Shown: positions 10,078 through 17,270 of the stretch, piece by piece
How positions within the stretch are numbered: the first letter of the stretch is position 1
Layout: each line of letters begins with the position of its first letter
Virus record (IMG/VR): IMGVR_UViG_3300008216_000073
Span: 1-24,568 of that record
Origin: a virus
Strand: one strand, 5' to 3'
DNA: 24,568 bases
Notes under the pieces: model-generated
Told to the model about the DNA's origin: nothing
Seen by the model: the letters and a program-made list of their open reading frames with translations, nothing else
Database searches by the model: none
Position numbers and translations under genes: made by a program

Positions 10078-10515
10078 TTGCCTGAATCAGAACCAACAAA
10101 GAACCGCAGAGCCATTGGACAACGTGGAGAGTTTCTGGTTGCAGAAAAATTACTCGAACACGGTTGGAACATAGCGCACCCACTAAGCGACAGTTCTGCT
10201 TTCGATCTTCTAGCCAGCAAGGGCCGTAAAATCTGGCGAATACAAATTAAGACTACGCAGAGTCTTGTCCATTACCCCAGCGAGAACTCACCGAACTTCC
10301 AGTTTCAAACCAACCACGGGTGCAAGACGAAAGTTATGTACAATAAATCCACGGTGGATTTCTTTATCTGCTGTGCTTTGGACTGCTCAAAGTTCTGGGT
10401 GTTGCCCTTCGATGCAGTAAAGAGCGTAACCTTAAAGATTTACGGCGGTAAAAAGTGCAAGTACACCATCTACGAGAATGCTTGGGAGCTACTAGAGAGC
10501 GACGATAAATCTTGA
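10078..10515 (+). CDS. PD-(D/E)XK endonuclease, QxK type (I-Ssp6803I/resolvase-like)
   Basis: This is a 145-aa protein. The motif order GQRGEFLVAEKLLEHGW (E18), FDLL (D43) and RIQIKTT (Q56, K58) matches the PD-(D/E)XK nuclease fold in the variant with Gln-x-Lys, as in the group I intron enzyme I-Ssp6803I and related small nucleases. It may be a free-standing homing endonuclease, a Holliday-junction resolvase or a host-DNA nuclease. The only start in frame after an in-frame TAG (10072-10074) is TTG at 10078, and no Shine-Dalgarno sequence precedes it. An ATG at 10055 with a purine-rich leader opens a different frame that closes after about 40 codons, so a frameshift near the 5' end is possible. 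The gene sits between the giant virion gene and the pseudopilin, a typical place for a moron. Confidence 0.65.
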   Translation: MPESEPTKNRRAIGQRGEFLVAEKLLEHGWNIAHPLSDSSAFDLLASKGRKIWRIQIKTTQSLVHYPSENSPNFQFQTNHGCKTKVMYNKSTVDFFICCALDCSKFWVLPFDAVKSVTLKIYGGKKCKYTIYENAWELLESDDKS

Positions 10516-10540
10516 CTTCTAGCCTACGCCACAAGATTCT
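10512..10540 (+). promoter_or_regulatory. Possible sigma-70-type promoter of the pseudopilin gene
   Basis: TTGACT (10512-10517, 5 of 6 to the -35 consensus) is followed after 17 bases by GATTCT (10535-10540, 3 of 6 to the -10 consensus). Transcription would start at about the GTG at 10547, giving a leaderless mRNA, which fits the lack of a Shine-Dalgarno sequence there. The match is modest and could be chance. Confidence 0.25.
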
Positions 10541-10546
10541 CTTACA

Positions 10547-11524
10547 GTGGCTGTTGGAAAAAAGGGTGGGTTCACGCTTATTGAACTGTTAGTAGTGATT
10601 GCAATAATTGCGATCCTAGCCGCCCTACTGTTACCATCACTGGCTTCTGCCAAGCGCACCGGCTGGCAGGCAGCTTGCCTCAACAACCACAAGCAGTTGA
10701 ATCTAGCTGTTAAAGAGTTCGCTGACGACCATAGCGACAGGTTCCCGTATGCTAGCGCGTGGCACAATGAACCGTCAGCGCGTTGGTCATGGGTGGCAGA
10801 CTCGATGAGCGGCGTAAGCGAGTGGTCTACTTGGGCGCAGACTGATCGTGCGCTGTTCTGGTCGCCTCTGAAAGACTACGCAGGGATGAGGATATTCCGC
10901 TGTCCCGGTGATAAATCAACAGTCAAGTGGACAGGCCGCTGGGAGGCTGTTGGTGAGGGTAGCGGCACAAACGTCCAGCAGCAGCTACGTCCGCGCAGTT
11001 ACTCGATGAATATCTTCGTGGGGGGTTGGTCAGGCTGGCCGTTCATGTACGATAACCAGTACAAGGTGCATCACACCTATGCAGATGTGGGGTCTGCCTC
11101 CCAGTTATTCACGTTTATCGAGATGCCAGCAGAGTCTATCAACGCGGGAAACTTCCGCGTTGTGCCGTTGAAGACGGGACAGAAAAGCGTCTTCAGCATG
11201 GATTGGCCCGGTGTATACCACAACAACGGCAGCGTGATTTCGTTCGTCGATGGCCATGTGGAGTTCCGGCGATGGTTAGAGGAAGACACAAAGCACATAC
11301 CGGGAGGCGCAGGAACACCAACTACACGATCTACAATAGTCGTCTCCGATGACAACCGCGACCTCGCTTGGCTACGAGACAGAGCCATTGTGCCTGACCC
11401 GAACAGTCACGATTGGTATAGTTTAATGGGTGGTATCGGCAGATACAACCGAGAGTGGAATGCAACAGAGATCAACGGCAAGCGGTATGATAGTTGGGGC
11501 TGGTACTGGAATGGGAGCTGGTAG
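10547..11524 (+). CDS. Type II secretion-type pseudopilin with H-X9-DG motif
   Basis: This 325-aa protein begins with a textbook prepilin N-terminus: KKGG followed by FTLIELLVVIAIIAIL. The prepilin peptidase would cut after Gly8, and Glu5 of the mature protein is present. A single hydrophobic helix (residues 9-30) precedes the periplasmic or surface domain. His followed by exactly nine residues and then Asp-Gly (YHNNGSVISFVDGHVE) is the H-X9-DG signature of the large DUF1559-like pilin families of Planctomycetota, Verrucomicrobiota and Lentisphaerota. The CLNNHKQL and FADDHSDRFPYA segments also fit verrucomicrobial members. The start is GTG with no Shine-Dalgarno sequence. The gene ends the virion block, directly against the convergent replication block. 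Host-derived acquisition is inferred. Its role (receptor mimicry, superinfection exclusion, modified secretion or virion decoration) is unknown. Confidence 0.88.
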   Translation: MAVGKKGGFTLIELLVVIAIIAILAALLLPSLASAKRTGWQAACLNNHKQLNLAVKEFADDHSDRFPYASAWHNEPSARWSWVADSMSGVSEWSTWAQTDRALFWSPLKDYAGMRIFRCPGDKSTVKWTGRWEAVGEGSGTNVQQQLRPRSYSMNIFVGGWSGWPFMYDNQYKVHHTYADVGSASQLFTFIEMPAESINAGNFRVVPLKTGQKSVFSMDWPGVYHNNGSVISFVDGHVEFRRWLEEDTKHIPGGAGTPTTRSTIVVSDDNRDLAWLRDRAIVPDPNSHDWYSLMGGIGRYNREWNATEINGKRYDSWGWYWNGSW

Positions 11525-11737
11525 TTAGATTTTCAGCTTCCTGCGTAACTCTTCGATCTGCTTGTGTTTGGTGCTAAAATCCTGTGCTAAAGTCTCGTGT
11601 GAGAGTTTGGTTCTTACCCGCTTTGGTGGTTTCTTCAGCTTGCCCAGGTCGCCTAACAGTTCATCTAGTTCGTCTAGTTCGTCTTGCATAAGTCTTCGTT
11701 CTTTTTCCCACCACGTTAGATTAGGTTTTGCCACCAA
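11525..11737 (-). CDS. Small coiled-coil protein, unknown function
   Basis: This 70-aa, highly charged protein has a DELDELDELL run (about residues 19-29) encoded by a repeated 9-base unit (TCTAGTTCG on the + strand), followed by a basic segment KKPPKRVRTK and a second helix. It is likely a helical or coiled-coil protein. The start overlaps the end of the upstream SprT-like gene by 22 bases, which suggests translational coupling. It is the last gene of the leftward block, and its stop abuts the stop of the convergent pseudopilin gene. No family is recognised, and a chance ORF cannot be excluded. Confidence 0.45.
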   Translation of the reverse strand: MVAKPNLTWWEKERRLMQDELDELDELLGDLGKLKKPPKRVRTKLSHETLAQDFSTKHKQIEELRRKLKI

Positions 11738-12132
11738 TCGAATGCTTTCTTGTTATCTTTCCACACCATACACAAACCTGTGGCGAGCCTGCGTGTCATC
11801 TGCTCGTCACCCTCTTCCATCTTGATAGCCATTACGTAACAGACAGCGTGAATCACCTCGTGGAGAAACGTATCGTGCAAGGCCTCGGCTGACTGTTCCG
11901 GGTTTAATGCGATAAGCTCTCTGCTAAAATCCACCCAGCCGTGGCTGTCACAAATCTCCTTGCTGTCGAGGTTGATAAACTTCAACTTGAATACGAGGTT
12001 GGCTATTTTGATTTTGGAAGGTAGACTAATTTCCCCCCGCGTTTTGCCGCCACGATCTGATCGGTTTGCATTAGAAACTCTAGTGCTGCCTCTAGTTCGT
12101 CCTTTTTCAGATCGCTGTGCCAATCTAGCCAT
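11716..12132 (-). CDS. SprT-like zinc metalloprotease
   Basis: This 138-aa protein contains HEVIHAV at about residues 90-96, an HExxH zinc site preceded by a helix with the ALHDTFLHE pattern of SprT/phage metallopeptidases. The upstream GWVDFSRELIALNP segment matches the strand that precedes the active-site helix in this family. Phage members are usually of this size and have no assigned target. The ATG at 12132 makes the first about 43 codons lie inside the 3' end of the DUF3987 gene in another frame. These residues are Arg/Ser/Gly rich and unlike the conserved core, and the only other start in that stretch is TTG at codon 4. The core from about residue 36 on is solid; the true start is uncertain and could be a non-standard codon such as ATT near 12020. 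Confidence 0.7.
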   Translation of the reverse strand: MARLAQRSEKGRTRGSTRVSNANRSDRGGKTRGEISLPSKIKIANLVFKLKFINLDSKEICDSHGWVDFSRELIALNPEQSAEALHDTFLHEVIHAVCYVMAIKMEEGDEQMTRRLATGLCMVWKDNKKAFDWWQNLI

Positions 12133-13226
12133 AATCTCTTGTGGGATACCCCGTCGTCTGCGTTGTTTATGTACTCACCAAGCTTGCGCGTAAATTCGTG
12201 TATCACATTCCTACCTGTTAGGTCATAGCTAAGGTGCATGAAAATCTCTGTCTCTGCAATGAATTTCTCTGCCTCCTTAAATGACTCCAGCTCAACCTCT
12301 TTGGACTCTGCTGATCTGCCCATCTGCACGGCCAAGGCGAGCTTCTGTAGGTGGATGTTCTTCCGGGCGTAGTACATATCCAGCTTGGGGCTGGTGTTGA
12401 TTCTGTTGTTTATGTACGAGCCGCTCTCGTAGCGTTCTTTATGGTAGGCCGCGCACTTCTTCGACATAGGTACGGGGCCGCAGCGTTTGGAGAGTTTCTT
12501 TATGTGCTGAACCAAGTCTGCCCTAGCCTGCTTGTGCTTGTCATCGAAGCCGGTGAACTGCCGGAGGAAGCGCGGCTGATCTTGGTAGACTACAACAAAG
12601 CGGGAGGTGAAGCCTTGGGATATAAGGTTCTCATTGAAGCACTCGCGGATGAACGCCGGGGTCGTGCCTGCTATCATCGACACGCACACGTTTTGCACGT
12701 TGTCTTTACCCTGCTTCTTCGTGTAGTAGCGGTAGTTGCGAGCATCGTAGAGTTGGTTGAGCATATTCACGGTGTCCTCGGTTCGTTTCTTTAGGAAGAC
12801 TCCGAGTTCCTCTATCAGCATCATACAGGATGCATGGACGTATTCGCTGCCGTCGTCGAGTTCAAAAAGCTTCGTGCATTCTTCGGCCAAGTATCTGCTG
12901 AGAGCCTCTGCCGTGATGCTGTCTGCGGTATAGGGAAAGAGCGGCTCGGTATCTTTCTTGTTCTTGCTCATAATGAGTAGGTCAGAGTCCTGTATGATGT
13001 CGGAGATCATGGAGATCAGGCGACTCTTACCGCAGGCCGGTGGGCCAACCAACAGCATGAACATATTAGGGTAGATTGCGTTGATACCCTGCGAAGTCCA
13101 TATCCTACGTTGCAGGCAACTGCTTATCATAAAATAGAATCCCCAATCTATGTAGAGGTTTGGGGATTCAAGGTCTTCCAGATACAACCGCCACTTCTCC
13201 AGATTCGTCACGCCAGACCTCCCCAT
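12003..13226 (-). CDS. DUF3987-like AAA ATPase, probable replicative helicase
   Basis: This is a 407-aa ATPase. GPPACGKS (residues 61-68) is the Walker A motif. CMMLIEELG (134-142) is the Walker B strand with its acidic pair. SMIAGTTP (183-190) is a sensor-like strand, and GFTSRF (205-210) supplies an arginine-finger candidate. This motif arrangement and spacing fit the DUF3987/YfjI-like ATPases often found beside phage DNA polymerases, where they are proposed to serve as replicative helicases. The C-terminal 90 residues look like a winged helix (KRLWLDWH, then LEAALEFLMQTDQIVAA). The gene overlaps the polymerase stop by 19 bases, so the two are probably translated together. No separate primase or DnaB-type helicase is present in the window. 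Confidence 0.7.
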   Translation of the reverse strand: MGRSGVTNLEKWRLYLEDLESPNLYIDWGFYFMISSCLQRRIWTSQGINAIYPNMFMLLVGPPACGKSRLISMISDIIQDSDLLIMSKNKKDTEPLFPYTADSITAEALSRYLAEECTKLFELDDGSEYVHASCMMLIEELGVFLKKRTEDTVNMLNQLYDARNYRYYTKKQGKDNVQNVCVSMIAGTTPAFIRECFNENLISQGFTSRFVVVYQDQPRFLRQFTGFDDKHKQARADLVQHIKKLSKRCGPVPMSKKCAAYHKERYESGSYINNRINTSPKLDMYYARKNIHLQKLALAVQMGRSAESKEVELESFKEAEKFIAETEIFMHLSYDLTGRNVIHEFTRKLGEYINNADDGVSHKRLWLDWHSDLKKDELEAALEFLMQTDQIVAAKRGGKLVYLPKSK

Positions 13227-15595
13227 GTATCACCGACACAGGCTTCGCTTCTCATTGAGAAACTCTCACCGCGTGGCGAAACTAGATCACAGTTCATTAT
13301 GGTCATGGTTTCCTTGGCCACGTAGTCCGAGTGTTCGGGTGGGCATTGGAGTAGGACGCTATCGTGGTTGTTCTGTAGGATGTCCACGTTCATGGAGGAT
13401 AGCGGATCTTGAGGGTTTTCTATTTTCTGCTGCATCTTGGTAAACGTGAGGTTTGTTATCGTACCCACGGTTGACTGTGGTACGAATGCGTAGGCTTCCC
13501 TATACATGGATTCGTCTATGTTGGCGGTGAATACACGGGGGTAGCCGAATAGATTACGCAAGATACCCTCACGGCGCAGTGTATTAACCGTGTCCATGTG
13601 CCACAAGCGTATTTCAGGAAAGAGGTCATGGTAAGTGTTCAGAAATCGTTTGGCCTCGGAGAGGGATATAGAGACCTTGCCTTCGGATTTCTGTAGTAGG
13701 TTAACCCTGAACGTGGGAGGCCTCATGCCATAGTTGCTGGCATGACAGACCATCTTGGCTATGAAGTAGTAGCGTTTGGATGCAATCCAGTTGTCGCTGG
13801 ACTTTATCAGACGGTCGAGTTCTTCCCATCCTCGCAGCGAAGCAACTTCGGCAATTGGCGAAAGGCAGAACTCATTGACCGAACGGCCCATTTCTGTAGA
13901 CCACACTTCGGCAAACAGACGAAGGGCAACGTACACATGACTTTTAATCCCATGTAGAAAGAGGCTGCGAAAGTTACCCTCGTTAGAAAGATAAGCAACG
14001 ACAAGGGCTTCTGCTCCCGATTGATCGACCTGTACGAAGACTTTGTTTTCATCTGGAATGAAGAGTTTCCTTAAACCCTTGGGAAAGTTTTGCACATTAG
14101 TACCCCATCTGCCAAGCAGTCTTTTAGAGGCTAGGCGAAAGGTGGTAGTCCCGGCCAGATTGTAGGCTGTGGTTATCCTTTCCTTGGTTGTTCCACGTGG
14201 AACGTACGGCGGGAACTTCAACTGGCCTGACTGCTTGGCTATCTCACGGTACTTCAGTATAAGCGTGAGTACGGGATTCGGGTGCTTCAGTCGCAACTGC
14301 AACAGGTTCTTCTCGTTCGTCAGGTCTTTAGCTGGCTTCTTGTAAAGCATACCCTTGTAGAGATAGTTCGAGACCTGCTTGGGACTGTTGGGGTTGAGTT
14401 CGTAGCCGACGAGAAGCCGCAGCATACGAGAGACTTGGGCGCAGTAGCGGGTGTTGTATACCATCTTGTCCTCCAGCCCACGTTTGTTGTAGTTGATACC
14501 TTGGAACATGGCAGTCAGGTACGGTATGATGCTGTCGTTTACCTGGTCTATGCTTTCCTTGGCGTAGAGTTGTGCCGCGTGGCGTTCGAGTTTGGGTTTA
14601 AGCAGGGCGAGACTTACCACATCCTTGGCGTTGTAGTGGTAGAGGGAGAGGATTTGCTGCTGGTTGCGGGGTTCAAAGACGCCCTCGTTTTTGTGGTACT
14701 CGCGGTCTATGTAGAGAGAGATGCAATGGCCTAGGGATTTCTCGACTTCGGGGTAGAGTCGGTGGTGCGAAAGCATGGTGTCGTAGACTTTGCGGGGGAA
14801 TGGGATACCGTACTTGTGGGCCATGACGAAGAGGTCGAACATGGCGTTGTGGATTACCACCGTATTGTCCCGAAATGCCACCGCCAAGGCTCTTAAAATT
14901 CTGGCTGTACCCTGACCCCCATAGTAGTACGCCTGACGCGGGATTTCGTACATAGGGACACAGATAGCCTCGGCATCCGACCACCCGTACCCAAAGCAAG
15001 TGAGCGTCAAATCGCTCATGGTCTCGACATCGAAGAACAGGTCTTTACCCTTGGTCTCCGTGAGGTCTCTGACTACATCCTCAAGCTCCGGGTAGATTAC
15101 CTCATCGAAATCCCCCATACTTGGCTTTACCATAAGATACCGACAGACCTTGCGGATATCCTTCCGTAGCCAAAACCTCCAGTTCTGCCGCTTAGTCTTC
15201 CCGTGTGTTACCTTGTCGTCATCGCTGCCCCCGGCGTAGTCTTCGTTGGGGTTGAAGTAGTTCTTACGGTCAAAGGCATCCTGCGGCATATAGGACGCAA
15301 GGTAGATTACACCATTCTCCAGCCAAGGATTCCCCCTCTGCTCATCAAGACTCACTCCCGGCTTGTGCTGGTACAGACACTTACGACCAAGCAACAAGAC
15401 TACCTTCGTCTCCGGCAACAACCCTGCACCCAACGTAGACATAGTACGCAGGTCACAAGAGTACCGACCAACTGCAAGCGTAGAGTCAAAAAACGCCCCC
15501 GCATAACCGCTCAAAAGAACGTGTCGGTCAAACCGCGAGGGCGTGTCTATTACAACAGTTAGTCCAGAGTACGCCTCGGTGGGCTTATGACGCAT
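13208..15595 (-). CDS. Family A DNA polymerase with 3'-5' exonuclease and UDG-like N-terminal domain
   Basis: This 795-aa replicative polymerase has three parts. Residues about 10-110 resemble the family 4 uracil-DNA glycosylase fold, as at the N-terminus of phage SPO1 polymerase: SGYAGAFFD, then VVLLLG, RGNPW and YLASYMP. The catalytic GEAPG motif is replaced by IDTPS, so it is probably non-catalytic. The exonuclease has D189/E191, HN..FD (H249, D254) and Y321...D325. The polymerase has motif A D524QS with E529, motif B R608...K614...Y622-G623 and motif C H744-D745-S746. His618 occupies the site equal to E. coli Pol I Phe762, and motif C has Ser where Glu is usual. GGAG lies 10 bases before the ATG. 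The gene overlaps its neighbours on both sides. Confidence 0.93.
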   Translation of the reverse strand: MRHKPTEAYSGLTVVIDTPSRFDRHVLLSGYAGAFFDSTLAVGRYSCDLRTMSTLGAGLLPETKVVLLLGRKCLYQHKPGVSLDEQRGNPWLENGVIYLASYMPQDAFDRKNYFNPNEDYAGGSDDDKVTHGKTKRQNWRFWLRKDIRKVCRYLMVKPSMGDFDEVIYPELEDVVRDLTETKGKDLFFDVETMSDLTLTCFGYGWSDAEAICVPMYEIPRQAYYYGGQGTARILRALAVAFRDNTVVIHNAMFDLFVMAHKYGIPFPRKVYDTMLSHHRLYPEVEKSLGHCISLYIDREYHKNEGVFEPRNQQQILSLYHYNAKDVVSLALLKPKLERHAAQLYAKESIDQVNDSIIPYLTAMFQGINYNKRGLEDKMVYNTRYCAQVSRMLRLLVGYELNPNSPKQVSNYLYKGMLYKKPAKDLTNEKNLLQLRLKHPNPVLTLILKYREIAKQSGQLKFPPYVPRGTTKERITTAYNLAGTTTFRLASKRLLGRWGTNVQNFPKGLRKLFIPDENKVFVQVDQSGAEALVVAYLSNEGNFRSLFLHGIKSHVYVALRLFAEVWSTEMGRSVNEFCLSPIAEVASLRGWEELDRLIKSSDNWIASKRYYFIAKMVCHASNYGMRPPTFRVNLLQKSEGKVSISLSEAKRFLNTYHDLFPEIRLWHMDTVNTLRREGILRNLFGYPRVFTANIDESMYREAYAFVPQSTVGTITNLTFTKMQQKIENPQDPLSSMNVDILQNNHDSVLLQCPPEHSDYVAKETMTIMNCDLVSPRGESFSMRSEACVGDTWGGLA

Positions 15596-15851
15596 CGGTT
15601 GGAAACTCCAAATCCATGAGTTTCTCCGTGGCGATCTCTTCGGACTCCTTGTTAAAGTCCTCGTTCTTCTTGAAGTGATCGTCAGCGTAGGTTATAACCA
15701 AGGCCGCAGCGTCTTGGAAGCCGGACTTATACCCGACGACCATTACCTTAGCCATTAGATCCTTTAGCCTATGCGCCAATGCTTCACAGTCCTGCGTCTT
15801 CTTGGGAGCCAAACTGTCCAACTCTTGTTTTATTTGTTCAAAGACCGTCAT
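15585..15851 (-). CDS. Small acidic helical protein upstream of the polymerase
   Basis: This 88-aa protein is predicted to be mostly helical, with an acidic C-terminal part (FKKNEDFNKESEEIATEKLM). I recognise no family. The stop overlaps the polymerase start by 11 bases, and its own start overlaps the stop of the ribbon-helix-helix gene by 14 bases, so it belongs to a tight operon with both. A polymerase accessory role is possible only by proximity. Confidence 0.6.
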   Translation of the reverse strand: MTVFEQIKQELDSLAPKKTQDCEALAHRLKDLMAKVMVVGYKSGFQDAAALVITYADDHFKKNEDFNKESEEIATEKLMDLEFPTDAS

Positions 15852-16020
15852 CTTCGTGTCGTAATGCCTTGGCCAAAAGGCGTGGTGTATATTGATTGAG
15901 CCGCATACGCTTGTCTCTGGCCTTTGATTTTAGCCTGCGGTGCAAAGACTCCGGTATCATTAGAGAACAATACCTTCTGACCCTGCTATCTGATCTGGGT
16001 TTAGTTTTGCTTTTTTTCAT
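15838..16020 (-). CDS. Ribbon-helix-helix (Arc/CopG-like) DNA-binding protein
   Basis: This 60-aa basic protein has a positively charged N-terminal arm (MKKSKTKPRSDSRVRR). A short strand follows (YCSLMIPE), then two helices (SLHRRLKSKARDKR and LNQYTPRLLAKAL), which is the ribbon-helix-helix layout of Arc, CopG and similar repressors that bind DNA as dimers. It is the first gene after structured element B (16031-16114), whose palindromes would be natural operator candidates, so autoregulation or control of the polymerase operon is plausible. No Shine-Dalgarno sequence precedes the ATG; a TATAGA box ends 8 bases upstream. The fold call comes from the pattern of hydrophobic residues and size. 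Confidence 0.65.
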   Translation of the reverse strand: MKKSKTKPRSDSRVRRYCSLMIPESLHRRLKSKARDKRMRLNQYTPRLLAKALRHEDDGL

Positions 16021-16030
16021 GTTTATTTTC

Positions 16031-16114
16031 TATAAGTGAGACTTGCGTTTGTTTCAGAGGGAAAATAAATTTAACCCGCCGTAGGGTCTCCCTACGTACC
16101 ATACCGCAAGTCTC
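16031..16114 (-). ncRNA. Structured element B (candidate RNA or structured operator)
   Basis: This intergenic element lies between the SSB-like gene and the ribbon-helix-helix gene. The outer stem pairs 16105-16114 with 16038-16047, a perfect 10-bp inverted repeat. Inside is a 7-bp hairpin at 16080-16096 with sequence CGTAGGG-AGA-CCCTACG on the - strand. It shares these features with element A (20492-20579): ATGGT between the outer stem and the hairpin, the GGGAGACCC hairpin head, TGAAACA just before the closing strand, and CTTATA exactly one base after the outer stem. The outer stem sequence differs in A but is again paired, so the pairing itself seems to be conserved. TGAAA and TATAGA are also spaced like -35 and -10 boxes (17 bp), so a promoter-operator role is an alternative. 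Confidence 0.6.
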
Positions 16115-16122
16115 GTTAGAGA

Positions 16123-16605
16123 CTAGAACCCAGACATATCGTGGTCTTCAGCAGCTTCTAGTCTGCGTTCCACGTTGTAGCGATAACTCGCTAACGGTTG
16201 CCCAGTTATGGGGTCGATCATGGGATTACCCGTGATCTCGTCCATTCTAGACTCTGACTTTGTGTAGAGTACAGCCTTAAATGCTTTACCCTTGAGACCC
16301 TCTGCAATCTCGTCGTAATCCTCCAACTCGAACTCGTCGGGCAAGTTGAAGATTTTGTGATACTCCTTTAGACTCCGTGATGGAATCAGCGGGTAGTCCC
16401 TGACTTGAACACCGCTGACCTCAACAAAGCCGCTAGGCCCGTTGACTTCTGCGGGTTCTACAACCTCAGTTACAATGGCAACCATATCGTTGCCCTTGCT
16501 GCTGACCTTGCGCTCTGCCTCGACAATGCGAAGCGTGTATGTACCGTTCGGGAGGTAAGGCCTGCCCGAACTTTCCGTAATATCTTTTAGACTGATCTTA
16601 GCCAT
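16123..16605 (-). CDS. DUF669-like single-stranded DNA-binding protein
   Basis: This 160-aa protein starts with a beta-rich domain. Its pattern (GTYTLRIVEAERKVSSKGN, then MVAIVTEVVEP) is that of DUF669-type phage proteins, which have an OB-like fold and bind ssDNA in replication and recombination. The C-terminus is acidic and ends in Phe (EAAEDHDMSGF), the arrangement used by SSB and T7 gp2.5 to contact partner proteins. It lies two genes downstream of the Sak4-like recombinase, a frequent pairing. The start ATG is preceded by an AT-rich 75-base gap (16606-16680) that contains GTGTA-AGA-TACAC, a 5-bp hairpin, but no clear promoter. Element B follows directly after its stop. Confidence 0.65.
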   Translation of the reverse strand: MAKISLKDITESSGRPYLPNGTYTLRIVEAERKVSSKGNDMVAIVTEVVEPAEVNGPSGFVEVSGVQVRDYPLIPSRSLKEYHKIFNLPDEFELEDYDEIAEGLKGKAFKAVLYTKSESRMDEITGNPMIDPITGQPLASYRYNVERRLEAAEDHDMSGF

Positions 16606-16680
16606 TAGTTATTATGTATTGTAGTTTATGTTTATCGTAGTGTATCTTACACGTATCCCCTACACTCATAGGGAAATTCA

Positions 16681-17049
16681 TTACAGTATAAAATTACTAT
16701 TCGGCCCACTAACGTAGGGAGATTTCTTGTAGGTTTCTAGCTCTTCACCAACGCTCATGGGTACATACCACTGTAGTCCGTAACCGTAGTCTCCGTCTGA
16801 ACCGTTTTGTAAAATTGAGTTCATACTCAAGCGTAAGTAAACATTCTTGTGCAAATCTGCAAAGACAAAGTTCTCAACAGCATTCTGCTTTGCGTAGTCG
16901 AGAAGTTTTTTGTCAAAGCTAAACGATTTGTTCTGCCACAAGACTGATTTAGCAAAAGGAAACTCACGTATGATGTTGTTCTTTATGTGTTTTCCTATGA
17001 ACCTATACGAACCGTTAAACTTTATGTAGAGTGCTTTGTTCTTTGTCAT
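16681..17049 (-). CDS. Hypothetical protein, Lys/Asn/aromatic-rich
   Basis: This is a protein of 122 aa if it starts at the ATG at 17049, which overlaps the upstream stop in an ATGA junction. An in-frame ATG at 17067 would add six residues but lies deeper in the neighbour. The protein is rich in Lys, Asn, Phe and Tyr and looks like a small mixed alpha/beta domain (ALYIKFNGSYRFIGK, then VENFVFADLHKNVYLRLS). Its codons look more AT-rich than those of its neighbours. No known family or catalytic motif is seen. It lies between the SSB-like gene and a small basic protein in the recombination cluster. Confidence 0.6.
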   Translation of the reverse strand: MTKNKALYIKFNGSYRFIGKHIKNNIIREFPFAKSVLWQNKSFSFDKKLLDYAKQNAVENFVFADLHKNVYLRLSMNSILQNGSDGDYGYGLQWYVPMSVGEELETYKKSPYVSGPNSNFIL

Positions 17050-17270
17050 TTCCAAAACTGCCACCATCTAGATAGAGGCAGACAGTCCTCGGTGTTATTA
17101 GCTGCCCGTTCTCTGGCTTCCTTTAGCTGCCCGTCCGTGAATAGATATGGGACAGGTCTGTGTTTGCCCTCAAGGTACGTAAAGATGTACGACCTGTTGG
17201 CTGCTCTGTGTTTGTGGTCGTTTGATACCACAAACAACCGCCCTAATGTTACCCTAGGTTTCTTAGGCAT
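17046..17270 (-). CDS. Small basic phage protein, unknown function
   Basis: This 74-aa protein has a beta hairpin-like start (RVTLGRLFVVSNDHKH), a strand ending in PYLFTDGQLKEARERAANN, and a Trp-rich end (RWWQFWK). The 'FTD..L..A..RA..N.ED' stretch resembles a type of small protein that I associate with phage replication regions, with no known function. It overlaps the Sak4-like gene by 8 bases and its downstream neighbour by 4 bases, so it is part of the operon. Confidence 0.6.
   Translation of the reverse strand: MPKKPRVTLGRLFVVSNDHKHRAANRSYIFTYLEGKHRPVPYLFTDGQLKEARERAANNTEDCLPLSRWWQFWK

Noticed and set aside
11513-11543. Possible bidirectional terminator between the convergent genes (GGAGCTG and CAGCTTCC)
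   Set aside because: The stem has a bulge and a 13-base loop, and no T-run follows on either strand.
12351-12794. 147-aa + strand ORF opposite the helicase gene
   Set aside because: It is a shadow of a strongly supported ATPase gene. Its Val/Leu-rich composition is a typical antisense artefact, and no start signal or motif is present.
14282-14734. 150-aa + strand ORF opposite the DNA polymerase
   Set aside because: The opposite strand encodes conserved polymerase sequence, and the ORF shows only antisense-type hydrophobic composition.
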